Shown one piece after another: positions 10,101-18,581 of a stretch of DNA of 53,935 nucleotides; the first letter of the stretch is position 1, and each line of letters begins with the position of its first letter. A model generated the notes under the pieces. The model was not told the origin of the DNA, searched no databases, and saw only the letters and a list, made by a program, of their open reading frames with translations. The translations under genes and the position numbers were made by a program. The stretch is from Candidatus Uhrbacteria bacterium RIFCSPHIGHO2_12_FULL_60_25 (lineage in GTDB: Bacteria > Patescibacteriota > Patescibacteriia > 2-12-FULL-60-25). The DNA lies in NCBI GenBank assembly GCA_001791275.1, contig MGEH01000004.1, forward strand, positions 38,934 through 92,868. Direction: 5' to 3'.

Positions 10101-12796
10101 CGGTCGCGCAGGGCACGGGGCCAGGATGCGGTGCTGGCTCGCTCAACTTCGTGCCGTCCGGTGACGTCATTCCTCCGACCGTGAGCGCCGTCACTCCGAT
10201 CACTGCCGAAGTTGGTGTGAGCACGGCGTTCTCGGCCACGTACACGGATGCTGTGGGCGTCACGAGCTGTACCTTCTACGCCGATGGCGTGAGCCAGGGA
10301 GCGATGACGCTCGCCGGCCCGCCGACAAGCGGAACGGCCAGCAAGAACTACACCTACACGTCCACCGGGCCGCATACCGCCCAAGTGAAGTGCAGCGATG
10401 CCGCGACGAACGAGGGGACCGGTGCACTCACGACCATCACGGTCTCTGACACCGTGGCCCCGGATACCTCCATCATCTCGAACCCAACGGACCCGACGTC
10501 ACTGACCACGGCCACGTTCACCTTCACGGCGACGGAGCCAGGCTCCACCTTCGAGTGCAAGCTCGACGCAGGCGCCTTCGTCCCCGGATGCATGAGCGGG
10601 GTGAGCTACAGCGGCCTCGCCGACGGCAGCCACACCTTCCAGGTCCGTGCCACTGACCCGGCCAGCAACGTCGACCCGACACCCGCATCGTTCACCTGGA
10701 CCGTTGACACCATCGCTCCGGTCGTGGTCATCACTGCCCCAACGAACGGCACGCTCACGGCCGTGTCTCCGATTACGGTCGACTGGACCGTGGACGGCGT
10801 CCCCCAGGTCACCCTGACCTCTGAGGCTTTGGTCGAAGGCTTGAACACGATCACCCGTTCCGCGACGGACGCAGCCGGCAACACCGGCTCGGCCTCCGTG
10901 ACCGTGACGCTCGACACCATCGCTCCGGTCGTGGTCATCACGAACCCGGCGGATGGCACGCTCACGAACCAGACCTCGATTGCGGTCACCTGGACAGTGG
11001 ACGGCGTCCCCCAGATCACAGATCTCACCGCGACCCTGGCGAACGAAGGCGCGAACACGGTCACCCGCTCCGCGATGGACGCGGCCGGCAACACAGGCAC
11101 CGCCTCGATTACGGTGAACCGTGACACAATCGCCCCGGACACCACCATCGCCTCGTCACCGGCGAACCCGACGACATTGACCTCGGCCACGTTCACCTTC
11201 ACAGCGACCGAGCCTGGCTCCACTTTCGAGTGCAAGCTCGACGCAGGCGCCTTCGTCTCATGCGTGAGCGGGCAGACCTACAGCGGCCTCTCGTTGGGAA
11301 GTCACACCTTCCAGGTCCGCGCCATTGACCAGGTCGGCAACGTCGATGCGACTCCCGCGTCGTATACATGGACGATCACAGGGAGCACGATCTGCTCCTC
11401 GATTGCAGTGAATGGAGGGACGGTCAGTACCTGTATCACGAATCCTGACGGCTCGGCGACAGTGACGATGGTCGGTTCGCGAGGGAGGACCTACACGGTG
11501 ACGCTGCCCGCGGGCACGACACCGAAAGCGCCGAATGCGACGATCATCATTACGATTCAGGATAGAGCGAGTCGTCCGGCAATTCTCATTCAGGCTACGC
11601 TTCCGGCAGGACAGACCAAGACCGCACTCGTGCCAAGGCCGAGCGGACGAGCCGGCCGGACGGTGTGTATCAACGACACGGCGAACGCACAGCTCCTCGT
11701 GAATCCCCGGAGGTGCCCGGACGCGCCGGGTCAAAAGCTGATTAATCTGCCCGGCAATTCCGGCACGATCTCGACGACCTTGAACGATGCGGTCGTGAGG
11801 ACGATCGTGTACACACGGACCACGGTCACCGTGTCCGGACTCCTGCACAGTCTCGTTGAGTTCACCGGACATAAGGTGAAGTTCAACCGGCACCAAGTCG
11901 GCACAGGTTCGCATCCGCAAACCACGAAGGAGAAGGTCAATGGCGCGATCGTGAAGATCTTCGACCGGACCAGCGGCTCCTGCGGCGCATCGATCGGCTT
12001 CCAAAGCAACAAGTATGAGCAGATCTTCACCACATGCGCACCCGCGCTCTCGGACACGACCGACGAGGAAGGCGACCTGTGGCTCGATGATCTTGATGAT
12101 GGCAGTTGGTTCGCCATCTCGAAGGATCCCGTGACTCAAAAGTACGCCGGCGCCGCCTTCCGCGATTTCGACCCGGATCTCGACTACGAGCCGCTTCAAC
12201 TGATCGTCAGCGCAAATGGGAAGGTCTCTTCGGGAAAAACGACGACGATGAAAGGTTCGCTGCTCGACATCGTTGAACCCGAGAGCATCGAATGGGATAG
12301 CACTCAGGAGCTGTATCCGTTCGTTCTCGATGCGGTGGACGGCGACTGGGACATTACCGTCACGGTTACGCCGCCTGAGGGATTCACCGCCGATCATAGC
12401 TCTCTCTCCGATGCGGTAGAGAACTCCGTGGAGGCCCTGCAGTTCACGCTCACGGACGTGGGCAGCTGCTGGGAGTGCGGCACGGACGTCTCGTTCACGA
12501 TTAAGCACAAGGGCAAGACCATCAAGCGCACGAGCAAGATTCGGACGCCGATGACCGAAGCCTTTGCGATAAAGAAGGGCTTGAAGGTAAAAGACCTTGA
12601 AGCCAAAGGCGTTGTCATCACGAAGAAAGGCGAGGGCAAGAAGGCCTCGCTCGCGCCCCTCCGCGCAGCGACCCTCATTCCTGCCACTGTCTCAGCTCGA
12701 ACGACGATCGGGCCCAGGATGAAGACGCGGTCGCTCCGGTTGAGCGAAGCGATCGGCAGTCTCGTCCGGTCCCGATACACGCGCGCCCTTAGCTAA
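7166..12796 (+). CDS. Very large secreted/surface repeat protein (glycine-rich beta-helix-like modules plus Ig/Big-like modules)
   Basis: Signal peptide MRTPLTLVRAARSIIQ...AAHAA. Three ~350-aa modules with GPYGSITQP...LGSG..., GAGC(S)xNGGSGGSxWxDAxTxxGTG..., GGSGGRIAIYY. Then repeated DTTIxSxPxxPTxLTxATFTFTATEPGSTFECKLDAGAF and TIAPVVVITxPxxGTLT modules. Confidence 0.8.
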   Translation: MRTPLTLVRAARSIIQSVVGRAISFTIVAFSMLSGAALFAIPAAHAATTCPTSGNNVTIAADCSFDPGTYSFTGTFTVNPGIFVTAGLAASPGQVVLQSDNFLINGGYINANSMGYAAGAGPADGAVGQGGGHGGQGGFNPSSPYGSITQPVTLGSGTAAVGASPSVPGAGAIKLIATGSVTNNGNITASGEYPGAGCSHNGSAGGSIWIIATTVQGTGVFNANGGPGHSCGSGIMSGGGGGRIAIEWSVAGTGFPVLNAHGGSRTFGGQAGGAGTIYLKGPGSTFGSLTIDNDTLGETGAQTLLVAPLSQTYDNLSVKNYALFDITAGYTLTVNPGGSISGNSSAWINLVGPSSVLNAPSVTSAISGVSVSCTGQLGVVKNLTYSGGTFDDNDCNFSAGLDNLTIGSGGTFRRGASTTRVVTGNITVQSGGNITHKANLTSKLYTADFQATNITVNAGGAIHGNGLGYRYNNGPGMGTTGGAGGSYGGYGGNNTVNGPYGSITQPSDLGSSGYTSVGVSGGFGGGMVKLVASGTLTVNGTVAADGVGTDGGAGCSRNGGSGGSVWVDAATLAGTGTVSAIGGDGYTCGAGDLSGGSGGRIAIYYGVSTATLTRTVYGGSQTNYYPMWQGGSGTIFEKGASQSFGNLTVDRGARTLDAPTPLVAPTTQTYDSIASKNGGVLDIPSGYAVTLNTGGTIGGGGASRGSVRVSSGATLALPGPSFTMNDGHVVVYGTLANVQNLTVQNGNLDYVSGAFPDLVNVTLGSGGNWRFATTANLNLPGTLTIQSGGTLTHYNNTNTQAYTVNLTAANVNVQSGGLIDLNARGYTQQNGPGAGVNLGFPFAVDGSGAGHGGVGAPAGSSPGGGTYDSASSPSQLGSGGGNGYGLYSGGTGGGATKLTVSGTLTVNGTIRADAGPGGPYYYVYSGGSGGSLWIDTATITGNGMISAKGGDSGFGGGCGGGGRIAIYYSTNSFTGATPSVAQGTGPGCGAGSLNFVPSGDVIPPTVSAVTPITAEVGVSTAFSATYTDAVGVTSCTFYADGVSQGAMTLAGPPTSGTASKNYTYTSTGPHTAQVKCSDAATNEGTGALTTITVSDTVAPDTSIISNPTDPTSLTTATFTFTATEPGSTFECKLDAGAFVPGCMSGVSYSGLADGSHTFQVRATDPASNVDPTPASFTWTVDTIAPVVVITAPTNGTLTAVSPITVDWTVDGVPQVTLTSEALVEGLNTITRSATDAAGNTGSASVTVTLDTIAPVVVITNPADGTLTNQTSIAVTWTVDGVPQITDLTATLANEGANTVTRSAMDAAGNTGTASITVNRDTIAPDTTIASSPANPTTLTSATFTFTATEPGSTFECKLDAGAFVSCVSGQTYSGLSLGSHTFQVRAIDQVGNVDATPASYTWTITGSTICSSIAVNGGTVSTCITNPDGSATVTMVGSRGRTYTVTLPAGTTPKAPNATIIITIQDRASRPAILIQATLPAGQTKTALVPRPSGRAGRTVCINDTANAQLLVNPRRCPDAPGQKLINLPGNSGTISTTLNDAVVRTIVYTRTTVTVSGLLHSLVEFTGHKVKFNRHQVGTGSHPQTTKEKVNGAIVKIFDRTSGSCGASIGFQSNKYEQIFTTCAPALSDTTDEEGDLWLDDLDDGSWFAISKDPVTQKYAGAAFRDFDPDLDYEPLQLIVSANGKVSSGKTTTMKGSLLDIVEPESIEWDSTQELYPFVLDAVDGDWDITVTVTPPEGFTADHSSLSDAVENSVEALQFTLTDVGSCWECGTDVSFTIKHKGKTIKRTSKIRTPMTEAFAIKKGLKVKDLEAKGVVITKKGEGKKASLAPLRAATLIPATVSARTTIGPRMKTRSLRLSEAIGSLVRSRYTRALS

Positions 12797-12813
12797 GGTT
12801 GCACCACACGGTC

Positions 12814-12847
12814 CATGAAAGAGCGGACTTCGGTCCGCTCTTTCATG
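12814..12847 (+). terminator. Perfect 15-bp hairpin with UUCG tetraloop
   Basis: CATGAAAGAGCGGAC-TTCG-GTCCGCTCTTTCATG. Confidence 0.7.
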
Positions 12848-12881
12848 CATCGCATCGCTGATTGCGTGGTATCATGGTGCC

Positions 12882-13199
12882 ATGCGGCGCATCGTGTGCA
12901 TCTTTCTCTTCCTGGTTCAGGCGACGGCGTTCTCCGTGGTGCCGGTTGCCGCGCAGACGGCGCCGGATACGGGCGCGCTAGGAGAGCTGATCAAGTCCAG
13001 AATGACGCCGCCGCCGATCGGAGCTTTCGAACGGGACGAGAGCGTCCCCGTCGCGCCGTCGGCGACGGACTCGGAGCCATACGTCCTCGACCGCGACCTC
13101 ACGGGAGGGATCATGGCCGCAGGTGCAGCCCTGCTTTCGGCCATCGTGATCATTCTACTCGTCGCGATCGTCGCAAACTCGAAGCATCAGGGAGAATGA
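12882..13199 (+). CDS. Small secreted/membrane protein with signal peptide and C-terminal TM helix
   Basis: MRRIVCIFLFLVQATAFSVVPVAAQT ... GGIMAAGAALLSAIVIILLVAIVANS. Confidence 0.55.
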   Translation: MRRIVCIFLFLVQATAFSVVPVAAQTAPDTGALGELIKSRMTPPPIGAFERDESVPVAPSATDSEPYVLDRDLTGGIMAAGAALLSAIVIILLVAIVANSKHQGE

Positions 13200-13215
13200 G
13201 CTATACTGCATCCAT

Positions 13216-13479
13216 ATGAACCCCTTTCTGCGCATTGCCATCGGTCTCGGGATCCTGGCCGTGGGCGCGTTTTTCGTAATCCGCACCAGGAAATTCATCG
13301 AATTCTTCGGTCCCATCGAGTGGGCAGACGCCAAGCTCGGGGGCGGGGGAACCAATCTCATGTACAAGTTCATCGGGCTCATCCTGTGCTTCATCGGCAT
13401 TATCGTGGCAACGAATTTGTGGGACGCATTTCTGAACGCCACGCTGGGAGGTCTCTTCCCGAGAGCAGAACCCGAATAG
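13216..13479 (+). CDS. Small two-TM membrane protein
   Basis: Two hydrophobic segments; tightly packed with its neighbours. Confidence 0.6.
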   Translation: MNPFLRIAIGLGILAVGAFFVIRTRKFIEFFGPIEWADAKLGGGGTNLMYKFIGLILCFIGIIVATNLWDAFLNATLGGLFPRAEPE

Positions 13480-13482
13480 TCT

Positions 13483-14073
13483 ATGATCCTCCGTTCCGGC
13501 ACGGAGCTTATCAACCCCGAGAAGGTGCTTCTGCACGTCGGGATCCGTGAACGCATGCGCGTGGCGGATCTGGGGTGCGGTGCGCTCGGGCACTTCGTGT
13601 TTCCCGCCGCACAGATGGTCGGTCCAAAAGGTCTCATCTATGCCGTCGACATCCAGCGCGACGTGCTGGACCAGGTCGGCCGCCGCGCGAAGGATGAACG
13701 GCTCGAAAATATCATGCCCGTGTGGTCGGATATCGATGTGTACCGTGCCACGCACATCCCGGACGGCGAACTCGACCTCACCCTTCTCGTGAACAACCTG
13801 TTCCTGTCGCAGAATCGTCCGAACCTCGTGAAAGAAATGGCGCGCCTCACGAAGAAGGGCGGGAAAGCCGTCATCATCGAATGGAAGACCATCGCGACCC
13901 CGATCGGACCTCCGGTCGAGCAACGCGTCCCGAAAGAAGACGCAGTGAAGCTCATGGCGATCCCCGAGTTTTCATTCATCGAGGAGTTTGAAGCAGGGGA
14001 GTTGCACTACGGCCTGCTCTTCCAGAGGACGGATGCAGCGCTTTCGTTTGACACACCGGGGGCGATCAAGTAG
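13483..14073 (+). CDS. Class I SAM-dependent methyltransferase-like protein
   Basis: RMRVADLGCGALGHFVFPAAQMVGPKGLIYAVDIQ: motif I and acidic motif II. Confidence 0.8.
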   Translation: MILRSGTELINPEKVLLHVGIRERMRVADLGCGALGHFVFPAAQMVGPKGLIYAVDIQRDVLDQVGRRAKDERLENIMPVWSDIDVYRATHIPDGELDLTLLVNNLFLSQNRPNLVKEMARLTKKGGKAVIIEWKTIATPIGPPVEQRVPKEDAVKLMAIPEFSFIEEFEAGELHYGLLFQRTDAALSFDTPGAIK

Positions 14074-14093
14074 TTTCTGCGTCTGCAATAGGT

Positions 14094-14498
14094 ATGAATC
14101 CACTCCTGACGCCCCAGTACTGGTTTACGGTCAGTCCGGTTCCGTTCCAGCCATGGGCGGAACGGTTCATCCTGGTCGCGTTCGTGGCATGCGTGCTCTT
14201 CGGCATGATCGCCTGGATCATCGAGCTCAAAGGGAGGTTTTCGAAACCCATGAAGCGCGCGTACGAACGGGTCGCGTCGCTGCTCTTCTGGAGCGGGGTC
14301 GCCGGGTTGTTCCTCTGGGGGTTCTCCTACGAACGCATCCCCGTGTTGAGCATGCGGTTCTTCTACCTCTTCTGGCTCGCGTGGGTCCTGTGGGGGCTCT
14401 GGCGCGTCTACACGTACGTGTGGGTTGAGATCCCTGCGCAGGAGCGCCGCAACCGGGAACGTACAGAACGTGAAAAGTGGCTCCCGCGTCGGAAGTGA
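14094..14498 (+). CDS. Membrane protein, unknown function
   Basis: Hydrophobic helices; in frame between neighbours. Confidence 0.55.
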   Translation: MNPLLTPQYWFTVSPVPFQPWAERFILVAFVACVLFGMIAWIIELKGRFSKPMKRAYERVASLLFWSGVAGLFLWGFSYERIPVLSMRFFYLFWLAWVLWGLWRVYTYVWVEIPAQERRNRERTEREKWLPRRK

Positions 14499-14499
14499 C

Positions 14500-14859
14500 A
14501 TGACGCAGGAGAGACGCGACCTGGGCGCCCGCGGCGAAGACCTCGCTGCGGATTTTTTTGTGAAACGCGGATTCCGCGTCATTGCGAAAAACTGGCGGTG
14601 TCGCGCGGGCGAGATCGACCTCGTGGTTTTGAAGGGCGTGGACCTCCGTGTGATCGAAGTGAAGACCCGGAAGTCGCTCGGCGCCGGGTACCCGGAAGAG
14701 GCGGTCACGAACCGGAAGCTGGATCACATGGAAGCGGTCATCGTGGACTTTTTGGAACATCACCCCGGTTTGCCGGAAGACGTCCACTTCGACGTGCTCG
14801 CGATCGTGATCGCGCCGACCGGCGTTCCGTCATTCCGATACATTCCGGACATTGAGTGA
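14500..14859 (+). CDS. YraN-family (UPF0102) putative endonuclease-like protein
   Basis: LGARGEDLAADFFVKRGFRVIAKNWRCRAGEIDLVVLKG...IEVKTRKS. Confidence 0.9.
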   Translation: MTQERRDLGARGEDLAADFFVKRGFRVIAKNWRCRAGEIDLVVLKGVDLRVIEVKTRKSLGAGYPEEAVTNRKLDHMEAVIVDFLEHHPGLPEDVHFDVLAIVIAPTGVPSFRYIPDIE

Positions 14860-14870
14860 TTTTTTTGAGC

Positions 14871-15030
14871 GTCATTCCGACCGAGTCCCGCCGAAGGCGG
14901 GACGAGCGGAGGAGCCCCTTTCGAAAAGAAAACGCTCGGTACCGAAAGGGGTTCCTCCGCTACGTTCGGCCGTCGGACGGCCTCACTCCGGTCGGAATGA
15001 CCCGGAGAGAAAGGCCTCCGCTCGGGATGA
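14871..15030. repeat. REPIN-like inverted doublet
   Basis: GTCATTCCGACCGAG...GGAGGAGCCCCTTTCG / CGAAAGGGGTTCCTCCGC...GGCCGTCGGACGGCC...CGGTCGGAATGAC. Confidence 0.8.
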
Positions 15031-15044
15031 CATGGGGGAGGGGC

Positions 15045-15183
15045 TTGACGAGACTCGATTGTTGGGTTTCACTGTCTGGCGGCGGCACACCCTGTGGATC
15101 AGGGTCCGTCCCCCCTCCGTGCCCCTCAAATCCGGGGTGTGCCGCCGCTTCTCTCGCCCTCGCATGATTTGCGGGGGTTTCTT
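15045..15183 (+). ncRNA. Candidate small structured RNA with terminator
   Basis: 15-bp stem 15078-15092/15135-15149 (GGCGGCGGCACACCC / GGGTGTGCCGCCGCT), then terminator CCCTCGCA-tgatt-TGCGGGGG-TTTCTTTTT; weak TTGACG-N17-TTCACT upstream. No coding ORF explains it. Confidence 0.5.
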
Positions 15184-15184
15184 T

Positions 15185-16213
15185 TTATGCGATGAACATC
15201 GCATCGCCGAAGGAATAGAAACGGTATCCCTGCGCGATGGCATCGTCGTAGGCCTTCAGGATGAGATCTCGTCCGGCAAAGGAAGACACAAGCACGAGCA
15301 ACGTCGATTTTGGAAGATGGAAGTTCGTGATGAGCCCGTCTACGGTTTTGAACCGATAGCCGGGTGTGATGAATATGTTCGTCATCCCGTGGTCCGTGCC
15401 GCTCTCGAGCGCGCGGACCGTCGTAGTCCCGACGGCGATCACGCGGCCTCCGTCGCGTTTCGTCTGTGCCACGAGAGCCCGCGTCTCCTCCGGCACGTCG
15501 AACCATTCCTCATGCATCGCGTGCTCCTCGAGCGTGTCCGTCTTGATCGGACGGAACGTCCCGAGGCCGACGTGCAAGGTCACGGTCGCGAAGCGGATGC
15601 CGTTGTCTTTCAGAGACTGAATGAGTTCCGACGTGAAGTGGAATCCGGCGGTCGGAGCGGCGACGGAACCGGTCGTCTTCGCGTAGACCGTTTGATAGTC
15701 AGCGAGTGACACCGGCGTCCGTTCGACGTACGGAGGCGTCGGGATTTCGCCGACCGTGTCCGTCCATGCGAGGACGTCGTCTGCAGGCGCATGAAAGTCC
15801 ACCGTGACCGTACCGTCGTCCTGTTTCGAGATGACGTCACACGTCCGCCCGTCGGAGAAGGCGATGGTCGAGCCGATGGCGATTTTTCGTCCGGGTTTGG
15901 CGAGGGCGAGCCAGTGAGGGCCGTCTGGTCTCAAAAGGAACAACTCGACAGCCTGATCGGGGCGACGCACCGCGTCGCCCCTACCCGAGGCGCGACCATG
16001 GAGTCGCGCATTGAACACCCTGGACTCGTTCACGACGAGCAGGTCGCCGGGGCGGAGGAATGAGGCGATGTCGTAGAAGTGATGATGCGTCCACGTTCCG
16101 GTCGCGCGGTCCAAGACGAGCAACCGCGAATGGTCTCGCGGGCGCACGGGTTCCTGGGCGATCCGGTCCTGGGGCAGGTGGTAGTCGAAGTCAGACGTAC
16201 GCATACCGATCAT
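15185..16213 (-). CDS. queA: S-adenosylmethionine:tRNA ribosyltransferase-isomerase
   Basis: MRTSDFDYHLPQDRIAQEPVRPRDHSRLLVLDR...GDLLVVNESRVFNARL...PTAGFHFT...HVGLGTFRPI. Confidence 0.95.
   Translation of the reverse strand: MIGMRTSDFDYHLPQDRIAQEPVRPRDHSRLLVLDRATGTWTHHHFYDIASFLRPGDLLVVNESRVFNARLHGRASGRGDAVRRPDQAVELFLLRPDGPHWLALAKPGRKIAIGSTIAFSDGRTCDVISKQDDGTVTVDFHAPADDVLAWTDTVGEIPTPPYVERTPVSLADYQTVYAKTTGSVAAPTAGFHFTSELIQSLKDNGIRFATVTLHVGLGTFRPIKTDTLEEHAMHEEWFDVPEETRALVAQTKRDGGRVIAVGTTTVRALESGTDHGMTNIFITPGYRFKTVDGLITNFHLPKSTLLVLVSSFAGRDLILKAYDDAIAQGYRFYSFGDAMFIA
15957..15984. repeat. Palindromic repeat GGGGCGACGC-ACC-GCGTCGCCCCTAC in frame in queA
   Basis: Same family as 37430, 43937, 52153 and 52210. 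Confidence 0.8.
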
Positions 16214-16257
16214 CAGTCTTGCATATTTTACGGGACTTTGTTATCTTTCTGCGGCTT

Positions 16258-16569
16258 ATGAAGGCCGATACCCACCCAACGTATTTCCCGAGTGCCAAGG
16301 TCGTCTGCGCCTGCGGCAATGCGTTTAACGTGGGTTCGACCGTGAAGGAGCTCCACGTGGAGCTCTGCGCGAAGTGCCATCCGTTTTACACCGGGAAGCA
16401 GAAACTCGTGGACACGGCGCGCCGGGTGGAGAAGTTCACCGAGAAGGTTGCGGCCAAGGCCGCGAAGGCCGCGGTCGGAGGGAAGAAGCAGAAGACGGTG
16501 AAGCGCGCCGCGATGAAGGCCGCGAAGAAGGCGCAGAAGAAGCCGACGCGGTTGGACGAGACTCTTTAG
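16258..16569 (+). CDS. rpmE: 50S ribosomal protein L31 with Lys/Ala-rich C-terminal extension
   Basis: MKADTHPTYFPSAKVVCACGNAFNVGSTVKELHVELCAKCHPFYTGKQKLVDTARRVEKF. Confidence 0.95.
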   Translation: MKADTHPTYFPSAKVVCACGNAFNVGSTVKELHVELCAKCHPFYTGKQKLVDTARRVEKFTEKVAAKAAKAAVGGKKQKTVKRAAMKAAKKAQKKPTRLDETL

Positions 16570-16622
16570 ATGCGGGTTGGTGATAGACTCCCGTTCAGGG
16601 AGTCTTGTCATAGATAACGACC

Positions 16623-17699
16623 ATGATCACGTCTGAATTAACCAAAGCGCTCGAAGACGCGAAGACGCGTCTCGAATCGCTCGAGGCGAAGATTGTCGCA
16701 CCCGCGACGCTCAGCGACCAACGGAAGCTGCGCGAGGTTTCGCTTGCGTACAAGGCGACGCAACACGTCGTCCGGACGGGCGACGCATGGGCCACGCTCC
16801 TCGTGGCCAAGCGCGACGCGGACGTCGCGGCAGGGTCCGGGGACGCGGACATGCAGACCCTTGGTACGACCGAGCTTGCGCGGATCGAGCCGGAACTCGC
16901 GGCTGCGGTCGAAGCGTTTGAATTGGCGCTCATTCCGCCGGACGCGCACGACATGAACGACGTGATCGTCGAAATCCGCGCGGGTACGGGCGGGGACGAG
17001 GCGTCCATCTTCGCCGAGGACCTGTTCCGGATGATCGCGCGGTACGCGGAGAAGAAAGGATGGAAGACGGCGCTCGTGTCCGAGTCGCGGTCTGAAGCGG
17101 GCGGGTACAAGGAAGCAATCTTTACGGTCTCCGGAGAAGGCGCGTACGGTCGCTTGAAGTTCGAGAGCGGGGTCCACCGCGTGCAGCGCATTCCGGTCAC
17201 GGAAAAACAGGGGAGGATCCACACGTCCACGGCCACGGTCGCGGTGCTGCCTCAAGTCGAAGACACCGAAGTCGCGATCGACGCGAAGGACCTCCGCATT
17301 GACACGTTCTGCGCCGGCGGCAAGGGCGGACAGAGCGTCAATACGACGTATTCCGCGGTCCGCATCACGCACCTGCCGACCAATATCGTCGTGTCGTGTC
17401 AGGACGAGCGCTCACAGGTGCAAAACCGCGAACGCGCCATGCAGATCTTGCGTGCGCGCATTTGGGAGCACGAAGAGGCGAAGAAGCGCGCGACGATCGA
17501 GGCGAACCGCCGTTCGCAGATCGGCACGGGCGACCGGAGCGAGAAGATACGCACCTATAATTACCCGCAGGACCGCATCACGGACCACAGAATCAAGCAT
17601 TCGTGGCACAATATCCCGACGATCCTTGGCGGGGACCTGGACCAGGTGATTAATGCGGTGAAGAAGGGAAAAGTCGGAGACGACGACGAAAATGTCTAA
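16623..17699 (+). CDS. prfA: Peptide chain release factor 1
   Basis: GGQ motif ([24 protein letters not shown]), [22 protein letters not shown]. Confidence 0.93.
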   Translation: MITSELTKALEDAKTRLESLEAKIVAPATLSDQRKLREVSLAYKATQHVVRTGDAWATLLVAKRDADVAAGSGDADMQTLGTTELARIEPELAAAVEAFELALIPPDAHDMNDVIVEIRAGTGGDEASIFAEDLFRMIARYAEKKGWKTALVSESRSEAGGYKEAIFTVSGEGAYGRLKFESGVHRVQRIPVTEKQGRIHTSTATVAVLPQVEDTEVAIDAKDLRIDTFCAGGKGGQSVNTTYSAVRITHLPTNIVVSCQDERSQVQNRERAMQILRARIWEHEEAKKRATIEANRRSQIGTGDRSEKIRTYNYPQDRITDHRIKHSWHNIPTILGGDLDQVINAVKKGKVGDDDENV

Positions 17700-17765
17700 T
17701 TTCTAATTTCTAATTTCTAAAATCTTATTTCGCGTAGCGAATTAGAAATTAGGAATTAGTAATTG
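17696..17765. repeat. Tandem heptamer (TAATTTC) hairpin
   Basis: CTAATTTCTAATTTCTAATTTCTAA ... TTAGAAATTAGGAATTAG; overlaps the prfA stop codon. Confidence 0.8.
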
Positions 17766-17800
17766 GTCATTCGACGACCAACGTAGGAGAATGCAAACGT

Positions 17801-18481
17801 ATGGATGCCATCATCATGTGCGCGGGACGCGGCACGCGAATGCGGCCGATCACCGACTCGATCCCGAAACCCCTTGTGCCCATTTTGGGCAAGGGGTCGC
17901 TCGAGCGGACGCTCGACATTCTGCCCCGCGAGGTGGACCGGGTGATCCTCGTGGTGGGCTACCGCGGCGACCAGATCCGCGATCGCATCGGCACGGAGTG
18001 GAAGGGGAAGAAGATTACATACCTCTCCCAGCAGCCGCTCGACGGAACCGGAGGGGCGCTCCGACAGGTCGAGCCGTACCTTGAGAGCGACCGGTTCCTC
18101 ATCATGAACGGGGACGATCTCTACTCGGCCGTTGACCTCGAAAAACTCGTCCAGTCCGAGCGAGGGGTACTCCTTTTGGAGACTCGTCTCGAGAAAGAAG
18201 AGGATGCGTGGACGAAAGACGAAAAAGGCCTTCTCACAAAGCTCCGCCGCATGCCGGCGGGGGAGCGTGGGCTCGTGAACATAGGCGCGTACTGTCTCGA
18301 CCGGAACTGGTACCGCACGAAACCCATCCAGGTGCCCGGAAAAGCGAACGAATGGAGTCTCCCGCACGCGCTCCTTGAACTCATCGCCATGGGCTCCCAC
18401 GTGTCTGCGGTCCCCGCGACCTGGTGGATGCCGGTCGGTACGCCCGCAGAACTTGCAGCCGCGGAAGCCGCGTTGCGTTAG
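17801..18481 (+). CDS. NDP-sugar pyrophosphorylase / nucleotidyltransferase
   Basis: MDAIIMCAGRGTRMRPITDSIPKPLVPILGKGSLERTLD: GxGTRxxP...K signature. Confidence 0.9.
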   Translation: MDAIIMCAGRGTRMRPITDSIPKPLVPILGKGSLERTLDILPREVDRVILVVGYRGDQIRDRIGTEWKGKKITYLSQQPLDGTGGALRQVEPYLESDRFLIMNGDDLYSAVDLEKLVQSERGVLLLETRLEKEEDAWTKDEKGLLTKLRRMPAGERGLVNIGAYCLDRNWYRTKPIQVPGKANEWSLPHALLELIAMGSHVSAVPATWWMPVGTPAELAAAEAALR

Positions 18482-18491
18482 TCAGGGCGGG

Positions 18492-18520
18492 TTGACATGA
18501 GGCCGATTTTCCGGTATGGT
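18492..18520 (+). promoter_or_regulatory. Promoter TTGACA-N17-TATGGT with an inverted repeat at the predicted start site (18530-18554)
   Basis: TTGACA 18492, TATGGT 18515; IR GTCACTGCGGACGGTCCGCACTGAC. Confidence 0.65.
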
Positions 18521-18581
18521 TGGATGTCTGTCACTGCGGACGGTCCGCACTGACGGAACAGAGACTTCGACGGAGGGACTC

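Noticed and set aside
12815-13219. 134-aa ORF beginning in the terminator hairpin
   Set aside because: Starts inside a perfect terminator-like stem and overlaps a better ORF with a signal peptide (12882-13199).
15078-15149. Small SRP RNA (ffs) for the 15.08-kb hairpin
   Set aside because: Stem size fits, but the conserved GGAA apical loop and asymmetric loop are not present in either strand.
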